Shown here in pieces: positions 42,687 through 64,000 of a stretch of 64,000 nucleotides of DNA. The notes under the pieces were generated by a model that worked only from the letters and a program-made list of their open reading frames with translations, ran no database searches and was not told the origin of the DNA. The translations under genes were made by a program, and so were the position numbers. This stretch comes from Membranipora membranacea (lineage: Eukaryota; Bryozoa; Gymnolaemata; Cheilostomatida; Membraniporidae), in assembly GCA_914767715.1 (NCBI GenBank), contig OU612068.1:4154001-4218000 (forward strand), in the 5' to 3' direction. Within the stretch, counting starts at the first letter, position 1. The number at the start of each line of letters is the position of its first letter.

Positions 42687-42692
42687 AATAAA
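42687..42692 (+). terminator. Candidate ICA1 polyadenylation signal
   Basis: AATAAA on the plus strand 878 bp after the ICA1 stop, just before the convergent RAS gene's 3' region. It is placed by position only. Confidence 0.4.
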
Positions 42693-42977
42693 AATCTATA
42701 CCAGAGATGCGTATCCGTTGTCCAGAACCTTGTTGTGTTTATTTTTGTAACACATGAGACGTTAACAAGTGATCATGGCCTGCCACTTGAGCTTCAAAAG
42801 TGTCAAGCCATGCAATCCGAATTCCGTGGGATTCAATTGAAAAAAATGTTATCATAAAAGGCAGATAATACATCAAAAAACATTGATTCAAATTTTGAGA
42901 TTTTCTGCGTGTGAAGCAGTAAGAAAAATTGTCACCAAGAGAAAAAAAAAACAATCATGACTATGACAGTGCAATGG

Positions 42978-42983
42978 TTTATT
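42978..42983 (-). terminator. Candidate RAS polyadenylation signal
   Basis: AATAAA on the minus strand about 530 bp past the RAS stop codon. Another occurs at 42738-42743 and would overlap the ICA1 3' region. Which one is used cannot be told from sequence. Confidence 0.4.
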
Positions 42984-43511
42984 AAGTTGCTGCTATATAA
43001 ATACTAACAAGATTATGTGCATGCAGAATGTATGAATCTCTGAAATGCAGTACAAGACATTTGATGTGCAATAATTAATAACGAGAGTTGCCTTTTCTGT
43101 TCTGTACAACAACATAATTGGCAACAAAGGGATTGAGAGCAAAACAGTGAGAGACAATATAATTCTGAAAAGCCGATGCCACTGTAAGTCAGAGACTGGG
43201 AATTCTATGAATAGACATTACTTTCATTTGATTTGCCTTCATCATCCCTTCTAATAAAAGTGACCAAGTACCAATCCCGCATCATCTGCAGTTCAACCTT
43301 CAGATTGTACTACGGAGGATGTTGGTGTAACTTGATCATACAACATATTATGAAACATACACAGATTAACAAAATATGTTGAAAAAAACCTAGTCAAACC
43401 AGGTCGGTCGGTTAGTGGTGTGAAAACTAGCTATAAAAATATCAACATTGCCACAAAAGGTATCTAAATATAATATAATAAGGGTAAGGGCTAAGAGAAA
43501 ATCAAAATAAA

Positions 43512-52831
<9,320 letters not shown>

Positions 52832-53500
52832 CTCTGTTTTAACTCCAGATCTTTAATAGGTAATATACTCTGGTGTACACTTAGAATGCAGTAAACACAC
52901 TAAACTGTTCAGAAAACCTTGATAAATTATAAGTAGGTTGGTCTGTCTATTTTTAGATCAGGATATGAAGTGGACCGCAGTGAATGCTGACTATTTTGTT
53001 ATCATTGTTATCATTGGCTCACCTATAAATAGTTTTACATAGTGATTGGATCATGATATTTGGCTTGACCACTCATTGGTCAGTCACATGATATCTAGCG
53101 CGTTATTCGACAATAAGCTTGCTTGATGCTATTCCTAGCATTTTGCTGACATCTTTGTGCCCAATTTTCCTAATTGTTGGAAAACTGGTAATCAAAGCTA
53201 TGTCTAGCTCCAGATGATGATTCATAAAGCAACACTTCAATGAGATGATGCCGAAGATGATCAGGACACAGAGTTATAACAAGTAGGAAATTAAACTAGT
53301 TTAGATCAATTAAAAGTAAACATAGATAGATAGTGATTTCCATCAATAATCATCATGATGATCACAGACAGACAAGATTGAGATCAATATGAAGTTTGAT
53401 GCATTGTTCCATCTATATTCTTATATAACTATCATGATTTTCATCATCATGAGATAAAATAACGTTGATCTGCATCATTGATTGAGTCATTTTGACAACA
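52832..53500. promoter_or_regulatory. Bidirectional RAS-MYB promoter region
   Basis: The two start codons are 669 bp apart and diverge, so both promoters must fit here or overlap the first exons. Visible sites are a TATA-like CTATAAATAG at 53023-53032 (plus strand) and three ATTGG pentamers (reverse CCAAT) at 53013-53017, 53045-53049 and 53075-53079, start-to-start spacing 32 and 30 bp. An E-box-like CACATG follows at about 53084-53089, and a GCGCG step at about 53098-53102. NF-Y commonly binds such evenly spaced CCAAT pairs or triplets in cell-cycle promoters. No transcription start is proven. Confidence 0.6.
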
Positions 53501-56500
53501 ATGAACCATACTCATAGCTTGCTAGATAAGTTGAGCACCCACATATATGATGATGATGTACAACATCATGACAATGAATGTCAGTCAGAGTCAGTGACTT
53601 TACATTTCACCACTGTTAGGTTTCACAGGTATGCTAAAATTTCCGTTATGAGCTCTTAATTGTGACTGTCTTTCCCATTTTGAACAAATGTATAATTTAT
53701 AGTATCCATCACGCTAGGCTCATACCTGACCTTCCCATTCTCTGCTGTTTCGATCGAAATCGCACAGGTACAAAATGAAGGAGGTCTAGGGGGATAGACA
53801 TGTTATAGAATATTTCTTCTAGCCATAGAAAATATTGAGAAAACAATATAGGCCTAATGCCTTGCGGATTATCATTCCTGTCTGTAGGAAATCTTGCGCA
53901 AGGAATGATGATATTGTTGATTTTGATTTAGAAGGGCTATTTGTTACTTTCAGGCCTATATTTTGTTTGAGGATAACTATATGACAAGCTCATGGACCTG
54001 GCGTGCAACATGCTACCTTGTTTGCAGAAAAATCTGCCTGGTGCGCTCCTAGTCATTTTCATAAGATTTATTATTTCTGCTCAAATAAAGTTCCAATGCA
54101 TTTTATTGTGATAGCACATTGCACTAAACCAATATTCTGTTCTCATTATTGTTGTGTTTTTAGTGGATCATTGTCTAACAACTCAAACAGCGAGACCGAT
54201 AGTGATGAGGAATTCACCAATAATGATAGACTCAGCGCATGGACAACAGCTGAGGTGAGTACTTTTATTTGACAATACGCTACTCGATAGGTCATATATG
54301 AAAACTCATTGCTGCCTGGTGATATTTTTTGTCATTTCAAAATATCAACTTTTCAATGCAAGGTCAAGAGTTCTAAATACCTGGCAATTTTTGGCTCTTG
54401 TTAGGCAATATGTATCAAGATAAGGTCAAGGACCCAAAATAATAGCTTTCGATAGTTTTAAAACTGCTGTGTAAACAAATCGGATACAATAATGCATCAG
54501 GCTATACAGTGTACTAATTGTAATCATGGATGTTGCTTAAAGCCAACCTATCTCTAATATTGGTTTACTTTTTCATGGTTGGCTGTAGTTGTAGTTGACT
54601 TCTCAGTAGCAATAATAGACACACTCCTCATACATAACTTCATCTCCTTCCTAAGAAGCTGTACCGCTTGTTTTGTTCTTTCAATAAAATAACCTTGTAG
54701 TCACAGTGTTTGCTGTATCTGAGTATTTACAGTGCATTTTTTGGCACAGTAGCTTAAAATGTCACACACTGTCAGTGTCAGGTCTAGTAGGTTATGAGGA
54801 ACACCTGCTCTTAGTCTCGATGCAGTCTCCTGAGATTTAATGTCCTTTATACTGGAGCAGTGTCAGATTTTATACAATTTTTATCTGTTGAAATATTCAC
54901 CACAACACAATACCAATGAGTATTTATAATCTTTGACAATACTTTGAATTCCCATAGGAGGTCCGCCCGTTCTACTCGTTATTAATCTTCAGTATAGTAA
55001 ATTGTCCTCTTAGCTGGATTACTTTATTATTTCCAGTTTGATCTCCGGGATTAGCTTTACTTAGGAGTGGCTTTACATTTTACACATCACTATTGTTTAT
55101 CTTCTGGTTAAGAATTTAACTCTGGGTGTTTGACTCTTGAAGTATTTGCAGGGTTCCCATGGAATTTTAGCAGTGCAATTATGCAGTTTCAATTGCAAGA
55201 CAAAGAAAGTACCCAAAGGTTGTTGGAGCCTGTGTTGATTTATCTCATAAAAGTATTGAGCTTTCATTTGCTTAGCAATGTAATATAATTGGGTGATTAT
55301 CAGGCACGCCATTACATGAATGAATGTTGTCATTTCATGAGATTGCTTTGTTTGACCAGAGGAATCTAACGCCAAACCTTCACTTGTCGGCTTGTCTCAA
55401 GATAGGGTTGTTGGGTTGAATTTGATTTAAGAGTGCTCTCAAATCTATTCATTTTTATTAGATAATTGAGTTGAGAGGCGATAATAACACCATCTACAGT
55501 TCGTTAAGTTGTAATTAGTTGTGATTTAGTGTCTGCATGTAAATGTAACAGGTGTCTCATTGTTATCCTCATTCTTATCTGTCACTCCGAGGGCGTCACA
55601 TCGGGCTATCTGAGTCTCTCTGTGGATTAGTTTGTTCTATGAATTTGGTGGTAAGTAATGGAGATGTTTGATATTTTTCTCATAATATTCACAATCAAAA
55701 AACCATCGCTACAGCATAGACTGGAACAAATTATAAATTGTGTCCACATGGAAAGAGGTGGATAAACTCCAAATTACAATTTTTATGTATCATTTTTGTC
55801 TGTTGCTCATGTCAGATTTATTTTATCATAATGTTAAGGATGAGAAGCTGAGACGATTGGTGGGAGCTCACGGTGAGTCTGATTGGGAGAGAATATCTTT
55901 GTATTTTGCTACCAAAACAGAATCTCAGTGTCAAGCGCAGTGGGAGAAAGTTCCGTCTGAATCTATCAAAGCTCCCTGGAGCCAACAGGTATGAGACAAT
56001 TTCCTTTTGTGTTTAGTCAGAGGCTTTCTTTGGTAGCACTATTATTTATGCACGACATGTTGAAGTTTCACTGATTCTTAGAGCTTTGTTTTCCATAAAA
56101 CGGTTGAGAAATAATTACTTTATTCCCTTATAAAGAATCCATGTTAGTATTTTAAATTAACATGGAAACTCTTCATGCGTGCATATTCAATAATTTACAA
56201 CTTATTCAACCATTTACAATTTATTATGGTAAAATAGGAAGACAAAATGGTCACAGAATTGGTGCAGCAATATGGAACCAAAGCATGGTCAGATGTCTGT
56301 AAACATATACCCGGTCGGTCTAATCAACAGTGTAGAGACAGGTATGTTCATGTTTTTGTTACATATATACATGTCATATCAATCTCTACATATCATGCAA
56401 TTTAGTTTGAATGAAAATTTCAAATACTATTCAAAAAATTTATTTTCGATAACAGACTGTGCATCACTCCTACTGCTGTTTAGATAATTACACATCACAT

Positions 56501-59500
56501 TACTGAGATTGCGGGTTTTGTGGAGTTGTCATTTCTAAACTGGTATGATTGTACATTGTTATGTTTTCATATGAACAGATGGCATAACCACTTAAACCCT
56601 GACGTTAACAAAGCAGTGTGGAGTCAAGATGAAGAAAATCTGGTCTATAATCTTCAGGCCAAACTTGGCAATAGATGGGCTGAGATAGCTAAATATTTAC
56701 CTGGCAGGTGAGCCATCATTATCTTATGTCTCAATCACTGTTATTGGATGACGATTTTTTAAATCATATGGAATTAAATTTGTCTTTTAACTGCTACCTA
56801 AAACATATATTAAGTGCTAAATTTGATGTTACGCATTCCCCAAGAAGACTGGATAACGCTTCATATTGAAACTGGTGTGTATATTCTGCTTTTGAGAATT
56901 GCAGAAAAAATATTACTCAGCCTCAATTCTCAGTAATTTTATTTCCGCCAGAACTGACAATTCTATAAAGAATCATTGGAATTCATCAATGCTGAGTAAG
57001 CGATTGGAAACAGATGAAGAACCAGCACTCAAGAGAAGGACAGAATACATTACCACTCCATTTTCTAACTATAGTGCCTCAAAAACAAGTCCTTCCAATA
57101 AGGTAAATATATAATGGGATTACCGCCAGTGTTTATTTATCAAGGCTTGCTTTGAATCAACTGTTGCTTTTGCTGCTGGGCTTTGCTGTGTTGATCATAA
57201 GAGAAGAAAAAATCCAAAAATAAACATGTTTTGCTTGTTTATAGATAGTCAACCCTTAGCTGTATTCCCACTGCATTACTTCATCTAAAAGCAACATATG
57301 ACCTTTAACAGCACCCCTGCTTACTTTGACATTATGTAAGACACTGTGTTTAACGTAACGCCTTAGTTTCTTGCTTTTCGTGGTTGGAGTCAGCTGTGTA
57401 TTTTTCTTCTCAATTTCCATTTGTCATGGAGCCTTGGACAATTCTTCGATGTTCTCTTTCCTGCCAGGCAAATCAACACCCATTACCTCGTAAGGTGGAA
57501 GTTATTGAACCTCAATACAAGACGGTGTATCCCGCATACTCAAAGCCGCGTGACGCTGTGATCCCTAATTTTTATGCTGCAATGAATGGCTCAAAGCAAT
57601 ATGGTCATATGACAACGTTTGAGTTGTTATCAGGAGCTAAGAGCACAACACCTATCAAATTTTCTCGACTTAACTCTGGTTCTATAGGTATGTAGCTACT
57701 TAGTTTATGTGCTCTACCCATTTGCTCTGATATGTGCTCGTTTGATGGCCACAGTTCATGATAATTTGACCTGTTGAATTTCATCATCAATCAGTTTGAA
57801 TGAAGCCGTTGACTCGCAACTTTTTTCGGTTTGAAAGTGTCATAAGCACATTCAGTCTTCCTCTGTTTTATTATAAAAAATTATCACCATGAAGTGTCAG
57901 AACCAAAGCCAAAAAATGTTTGATTTCTGCCCGCTCACCCCTGACAGGTTGCCAATGCTTTTAAAACTCTGTATATAATTTTTGAAAATCCTTGACTTAT
58001 TTCCAGAACGTGCTAGAATTGATGAGCGATCACTTCACATAGCCAATTGTTATGAGGGATTAATCCCCCTTACATCTGACGCCTTGAAGAAACCATGTAT
58101 ACTGCGGAGGAAGCGCAGACGTAGTGAACGAGAGAACTGTAGTCCAAAGCCGAAACTAATTTTACCCTCACCAACTCCTAAATTTTCAGAAGCTGAATTA
58201 AAGCAACCTGTGATAAGCCTCCAAAGCCAAACTTCCCATTTAACCCCGCTCAAAACTCCAGTCAAGCATCTTCCATTTTCTCCATCACAGGTTCGTATAG
58301 GGAGCTATATCTATTTTAAACTGGGTTTTTTCTGCGTTGGCAAAACATGAAGAGGCTATTTCATTACTAGGTGGACAATTTTAAATCGTGATTGCAGGAA
58401 ACTGATAGATTGTCATAGTACCTGATATCAGTTTGATTGACAGTTGATCTACTCTACAAAAGACACAGCAAGCATGCTTCTATCCATAGCGCTTGAATTT
58501 TGCAACCAAAATGTCATGTCATATGATTTTATATTGGTCTATTGTTTTCTTTTCAGTTTTTTAATAGCCCCGGTGGTACAAACACTGACGAGGCTCTCAC
58601 ATCTACTCCTGTTTGCACCCGAACACAAGCTCATACCCCTAATGCCAAACACTTGAACAATACCACTGATCAACTGTGCACCCCTAAAGTTAAAAGAGAG
58701 CCGTCAACTCCGATAGGCAAGGACTCCTTGTTTCACACACCCTCAGTAAAAATATGCGATCAGCACATACCTCAAACCCCAACACCTTTCAAGAAGGCTC
58801 TGGCTGATCTGGAAAAGAAGAGTGGCGTTGTGAGAACTGAGGTTTGTTGCTCTAACTCTACACCAAAGTACTTCCTCTTATAAGTAATTTTTGATTCTCT
58901 TGTCTGTCTGTTCATAAAACATGAGAAAGAATGTAGGCCCACAAAACAACTATAATTTGGCTAGTTTCTGTTTTATAAACTGACTGATTTAACTATTATT
59001 TCAATTCTCTTCTATTCATTTTATGTCTCTCTGGCACCTTTTCTCCAAAACTCATCTTATTACTCTACCTTGATTTTAATGAGTATGGATATGTGTATCT
59101 GATTTTAGCACCACACTCCGATGCATATACACGATGACCTGCAGGATGTTATGGCTCGTGACTCAGCTGTCACTTCACATTTCACGTCGCTGAGTCCGGC
59201 AGTCAGAGCTGAGACAGCGTTCCACACCAATCTGTCTCGTAGATTCGGCTCCTATAGGCTCATCAGAGACGGCAGATCCGTACAACAGAACCTGGAACGT
59301 CGACTCTCCGCTCTTACTGATGGTCAACAAAAGAATAATGCTGGGTTCAAACCTGAGACTCCGGTGAGTAGACCGTGTTACATCTAATCTTGTGTAGTCT
59401 AAAATCTGAGTCTGGAGTTTAAGGTCAGAAAGACTAGATAATGGTAATTTGATCATTCGTATCTGGTCTAGGTTTCATCTTGTTCATGCGATGACATAGT

Positions 59501-60559
59501 TTAAACATTTCAAAACTTATGTGACGGCAGTGTACCACTTATATTCACTCTGCCATCTAATAACGTTACTGCTATTTCAGAGTAAGTCGCTGATTGGTGA
59601 TGCTAGTTTGAATTTTTCTCCTCCGTCCATACTCAAAGATACTCTATACACATCACCTGCTGCTGCTAACCACAATCTCAACGAAGCATTCTCTCTACCT
59701 GTATCACCTGCTAACTACCAGGTGAGGCTACTTAGAGCTGAAAGCCTCTTGTTTTTATTGTGTCGTCTCCAAGTTAAACCGTGTTTCATTCATTCATAAA
59801 CCAATTTCCTCAAGGATGCAAACAATCTAGTTTTTGGCTGCAAGAAAAAAAGGTCCAAGTTTGAAAACATAATGGTTCATTATGGCGTTGTGTTTACGTC
59901 TTGTGTCGGTTGCTTAGCTTGAGTGATACAAATACTTTTTAGTACTCACTGATGTAATGCACTCATATTAAAATGTCCGGAGAAAAATTTATACAGTTGA
60001 AATTGTTATTCTCAATATTTACGGTCTAGAAGTCAGCATATCTTCCGGGCGTCATCAGCTATGCTAATATATGGCTTTGTACTGCACTACCGAAGTGCAA
60101 GAAAACTTGGTAACTTTGACCAATATTGTTTTGTTTTAAGGCACCGGCTTTCGCTGCTTACAAAAGAATGCCAGTTCAACTTCTGTCACCCAACAGTGCT
60201 AGCGGGGATATTTCAAAGGTAGATTTTAATTTCATATATAAATAGAAACACTGCCTTTTGTCTCAAGTCCAGTGGGGTATGAAAATACATACTGCTGTTT
60301 TGAATGACAACATAATTATCAAACTGACACGTTGGCTGAATGTGAAGAAAGCTGTATTCAATGTTTCCTGAGGGCTGTAAGGTATAATGAAATGGTAATT
60401 AATTCCTCGCACTTAAACTATGTTTTACTCTCTCCGCCTTTGCAGAAACCTGGTTTTAGGATGATTGCATGTGGCAAGACAGATGATCAGATGCTGATGA
60501 CTGACATTGCTAGAAGCTGGATGCGAGCCCACCACTCTCGGCCCCTCACTATCAACTAA
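53501..60559 (+). CDS. MYB: Three-repeat Myb transcription factor (A/B-Myb type), 13 coding exons
   Basis: Exons: 53501-53628, 54164-54254, 55839-55988, 56238-56341, 56579-56707, 56952-57102, 57468-57687, 58007-58290, 58557-58841, 59109-59363, 59581-59721, 60141-60218, 60446-60559. The sum is 2130 nt, 709 residues, like human B-Myb (700). Exon 1 fits phase but has no recognisable motif. Repeats R1 (about 67-112), R2 (119-165) and R3 (170-216) each keep three tryptophans: AWTTAEDEKL, APWSQQEDKM and AVWSQDEENL starts, QCRDRWHNHLNP, and GRTDNSIKNHWNSSM. The C-terminal half keeps LPFSPSQ-FF (split by an intron), PTPFKKALADLEKKSG, NFSPPSIL and, at the end, MIACGKTDDQMLMTDIARSW, resembling the end of B-Myb. 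It binds YAACNG sites in the nucleus and, with the MuvB complex, activates G2/M genes. No damage is seen. Confidence 0.95.
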
Positions 60560-63139
60560 GAGATGAGTTAGCTAAAGAGTCAATCGTGGCCAATCAGGGA
60601 GAGTGGGTCCACTGTTTACTTAGCTATCTAATGTTTACTGGCTAATAGCTATCGCTAATAGCTTGTTTTGCTTGTTTATCAGCTTGTATAGAATATAAAA
60701 GTTGACTCTACTGCTTTATCATCGTTTTTGAGAAGCATGGAGTCACGCTTGTACAGATTGTATTTATTTATTCCCTTTCATGCTCTATCTTAATGTACTA
60801 TCATGTGAAATAATCTAGATATCCACGTTATATTATTGTGTAATATGTGTGCTATCGTTATCCACTAATCATGCCGCAAATTCCTCCGTTTTTTCTTTGT
60901 TCGTTACTCCTAGTTTCTCGGCTTGTGTAGCCCAGTTATCAGCGTGTTTGTAGGCATAGCTCCAAAATATTCCCATATTTCCGCCCTGCCCACTTGGTGG
61001 TTTATCTTCAACCAATTGTTTAAAGAAGCCGTGATCGGAGATCGAGTTTATTTTTTTAATCCTCTCACTAAGTTAGTTTTGATAATATCATCAAGTGGAG
61101 AAAACAACACCTTATACTACTGAGTAGCCTGCTGAGTTTTTTATGAATCCCACGGTTCTGTTGGAGATGGGGAAATTCATTTTGATTGGAAGTTATGGGT
61201 AAAAGAGAGTGTCAGATAGCTTATTCGTGCCAGTGTAAATTATCTTTATTGGGTTATTATATTGTATGGCACTACATAGATTTATTTACTGGTGTCTCTA
61301 TGCTTTTGGCTTCCTAGTATTTTATCAATTGCTATTTAAAATGAAATTGAAAGCATTCAGCAATTGATCCAATGCTTTGAATGGGACAGATAATGGTAAT
61401 TATTGTATAATATGGCTATCTCGTCATCATATTTATTTAGTTGTTGTTCAAATGTACAGAGTTTATTCAATAATATATATTGTGGCCTTCCAATTATGTG
61501 ACCTCATAAATTATGTAAATTATATTCTTTCACTATTTATTCGAACGCTATGGTACCGTGCATGTAGTCTGTGTTATAAGGATTGCTATATTGGTGTGTA
61601 CAGTAATATGATATAATTATCCCCTCCTGCTCTCTGTAGATGTAAATCTTATCCTATTTATTTTTTATTTTGTCTGTTGTGAAATATTGTGGTGTTTGGT
61701 GTGCTTTGCATGCTGTGCTATTATCTTAGATAAGCTTCAGTAAGGTTTTTTTACTTTTTTTAAATATCATTATGGGACAAACTGCCTAATATAAACTAGC
61801 TGCAATAAGAATAGTAGTGGCGATATTGAGTTACAGAAATATAAATAAGACTCTGCTGTCCAAGCTCTTTTCTTTCTTTTATTGCTTCTATGGCTCATAT
61901 TCGATATATCATACTATCACATCCAATATTTGCCTCGAGGCCACCCCTGAGGGTTCATCAGGTTTAGAGCTGTGCGACAAAATGTGCATTCCATTTCACT
62001 TGCTTTATGTCACTGTACTATACAGCAGTGTTAAATTACCACTAATGAAATTGAATATAATTTCAACGTGAACCAATTTGAGCTTGTAAAAATTTAATGG
62101 GCTGCCTTTGTTCAATCTTTGCTGCCTTTAGCTTGTGTCTTAAAACACTTCATTACACATTATATACAGAATATAATAGTAACCTTAACAACACTGCTAT
62201 AGAAATCAAGTGCTTTGAATTCAATGCCCAGTCTCATGTGTATTACTCAATGATTAAACTACACATAACTTTAATTGTAAGAGAACGGCAGCAATTTGTA
62301 AAATATTTGTGCATATCCATATCGAGTCTAGGTAATGACACTAGACTTGTTTGCAAATAGAGCTGAAATGTTAGTCTTACAGAAATCATGGCACAATTGT
62401 AACTGAAGACAATCTTATCACTAACACGGTTTCCACTGACTGCCTAAAGGATTAAACACACTTGAAAACTCTGATAGGCTGACTTAAATAGGCAGCGCAA
62501 GAGAGATTATGCTGTCGTGGGACGAAGAGGTATGTAGACCAAATACTGATCTGAAACTTTTGGCTGTTATGGGATTACTAAACATAGTTTCTTGCACTGT
62601 CCATGTTACTGGGGGTTGTTGCATTAATGCATTGGACTTAGTGATCTAAAACGAGCGAGAGTGAATAATAACTTCAAAAGTGAGCAATCCATGGACTACT
62701 TTATTTATATGAGAGGAATCAAATTTTGTCTGATGTCTATTATTACTTTGTTACTTGGCTCGAGATTTCAGTCTGGAAGTGGAATCCTGCTATGTGTACC
62801 TCATTGTATAATATTGTCATGCGTATGACTAAGTCGATGCCTAGTTTCTTGGTCAATATGACACTAGGTTGTCATCAGTGACGCCGATGTAGTTACAGCA
62901 GGAAGCGGCAGGATGAGCTATCAACATTGGGATCAGGCTGTGGGGTTGTTTGGTAGTATTTCTGTTAGGCTTGAGGCAATTCTGAGATTTCCTACAATCA
63001 AATAATTTTGTAATAAGAGTCAAAGAATTTCTGAACTATGTCATTCACTCAATATGCCAAACTCGAGACACCAACTCTCTTGGCTTGTTGTATGTGATCA
63101 GCTGATATATCTTTGTGTGTTGGTTGCTGAAAACTCATG
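60560..63139. other. Non-coding stretch downstream of MYB
   Basis: Should contain the MYB 3' UTR. AT-rich, with chance frames only (for example 61377-61616 and 61817-62071). No RNA gene was recognised and no polyadenylation signal could be assigned with confidence. Confidence 0.45.
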
Positions 63140-63385
63140 TTTCTTGATCAGGTTCAAACCCTGTTTATGACAAAACAGAGGGTGGGCTGCCCCTAAAGAG
63201 GGACGCAAGTTGCCCGGAGTCCTCATACTGAGAGTGTGATACATCTTAGCAAGCTAGAATGCATCCTAGAGGTGAGGCCATGGTGGACCTCGTAATCGTG
63301 AGTGTGCAGCAAGCTGCCAGAAACTGAAACAGGCACTAATCAGCCATTAGCCATGACACTTTGATCTTAGCCAATAGGCCGAGAG
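63140..63385 (+). mobile_element. tRNA-Ser-derived SINE, copy 3
   Basis: Starts with a B-box-like AGGTTCAAACCCTG, then the roughly 26-bp segment TTTATGACAAAACAGAGGG also present in copy 1. The shared body follows: CCCCTAAAGAGGGACGCAAG, GTGTGATACATCTTAG, AGAATGCATCCTAGAGG, GCCAGAAACTGAAACAGGCA, CTAATCAGCCATTAGCC and TTGATCTTAGCCAATAGG. The A-box half of the head is lost. It is closer to copy 1 than to copy 2, so copies 1 and 3 may be a subfamily. Confidence 0.75.
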
Positions 63386-63429
63386 GTTCAAACGATGGTT
63401 TCCATGACCCCCCTCCCCTATGTATGTAC

Positions 63430-63759
63430 TTTGTTAAAAGAGCCTCTTTCAAATTTGGTTTTAGAAAGTATGTGTGTATAGATACTTATTGTCTGCCCAT
63501 ACTTTCAACTTGTTTACATTCTAGTGGCAAGAATACAATCAGATATATCTTTTCATGTGTTATAAAATTTGGTATTGATCATCCCGACATTGACACTCTG
63601 AACGCTTATAAAGCTTAGACTCTGTCTCACCGATGTAAACAGGACAGAGATAACTTCATAAATGATTTTAAACGCCTTTCTAGATGTTGCCGCATAATCA
63701 AGTACAGATGTAGATTGGGCAGAGACAGCTTTTCTAACATGCTAAATGTTTTGTTGTAA
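63430..63759 (+). pseudogene. 3' end of a LINE (RT C-terminal tail)
   Basis: One frame, interrupted by a TAG at 63616-63618, reads like the tail of a LINE ORF2: CVIKFGIDHPDIDTLNAYKA before the stop and RLSRCCRIIKYRCRLGRDSF after it, ending at TAA 63757-63759 after SNMLNVLL. The ending resembles that of the LINE at 15090-15973 (GSDSFIRHFINV), so it may be a relative. No RT core is present. It directly follows the SINE copy, with about 45 bp between. Confidence 0.6.
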
Positions 63760-64000
63760 TATGTGATAGAGTTTTGCATGCTAGGCCTTTGTATCTTACT
63801 ATTTCATATTTTCTGGAAACCAATTTTGGCATCTTCCCTCGTCGACGTCAGCTGTTAACCCCAATCCATCCTTCCTCATTAGCAGTGACTTTGTAGTGGA
63901 GGTTCAGTAGGTATCAGAGAGTTGTCACGCCCTGATCAGTCTCGCTCTATTCAATCTTTAGGCACATTTATTGACTGCTCTTATTATTGTGTCTGGAATC
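63760..64000. other. Window-end sequence with a fragment of a dispersed repeat
   Basis: TATTTTCTGGAAACCAATTTTGGC at about 63807-63830 repeats part of the MITE-like element at 22298-22556. Nothing else was recognised. Confidence 0.4.

Noticed and set aside
55097-55375. Minus-strand frame inside MYB intron 2
   Set aside because: No motif, and it is antisense to a clear intron with consensus splice sites.

Overview
This window is nuclear DNA from an invertebrate animal. It is AT-rich and carries spliced genes with mostly short introns, GT-AG junctions and clear animal orthologues: a Ras GTPase, a three-repeat Myb, an ICA69-type BAR protein, a YdjC-type deacetylase and a pentraxin-like secreted protein. 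Nothing points to bacteria, plants or vertebrates. The sequence alone does not fix the phylum. Every exon model was assembled by eye from splice sites and phase, and all five summed CDS lengths divide by three.

Layout. Bases 1-11,000 are repeat-rich: two identical tRNA-Pro(TGG) genes in opposite orientation inside a diverged inverted duplication, a second inverted pair of a minisatellite plus tRNA-like element nested between them, a LINE remnant, two copies of a tRNA-Ser-derived SINE, a perfect 96-bp palindrome and a long pure (ATGGC)n array. Bases 11,167-16,960 (+) hold a six-exon pentraxin-like gene with a LINE and a second SINE type in its introns. Bases 18,089-20,693 (-) hold a complete five-exon YDJC gene. 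Bases 21,700-33,700 are a transposon graveyard: LINE reverse transcriptase and endonuclease pieces on both strands, a Ty3/gypsy pol remnant, degenerate tandem repeats, palindromes and an inverted pair of elements built on a short GTTCCGCT repeat.

Bases 34,183-60,559 are a compact gene cluster. ICA1 (+, 13 coding exons, with two candidate interchangeable small exons) lies tail-to-tail with RAS (-, eight exons, 187 residues). RAS lies head-to-head with MYB (+, 13 exons, about 709 residues). The 670 bp between the RAS and MYB start codons holds a TATA-like box and three reverse CCAAT boxes spaced about 30-32 bp, the arrangement known from NF-Y-driven cell-cycle promoters. The last 3.4 kb is mostly non-coding, with a third SINE copy and the 3' end of a LINE.

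The observations most worth following are the RAS-MYB shared promoter, the SINE family, the nested inverted duplications, the unrelated long palindromes (one inside RAS intron 1) and the ICA1 exon pair. I found no clearly new multi-gene system.
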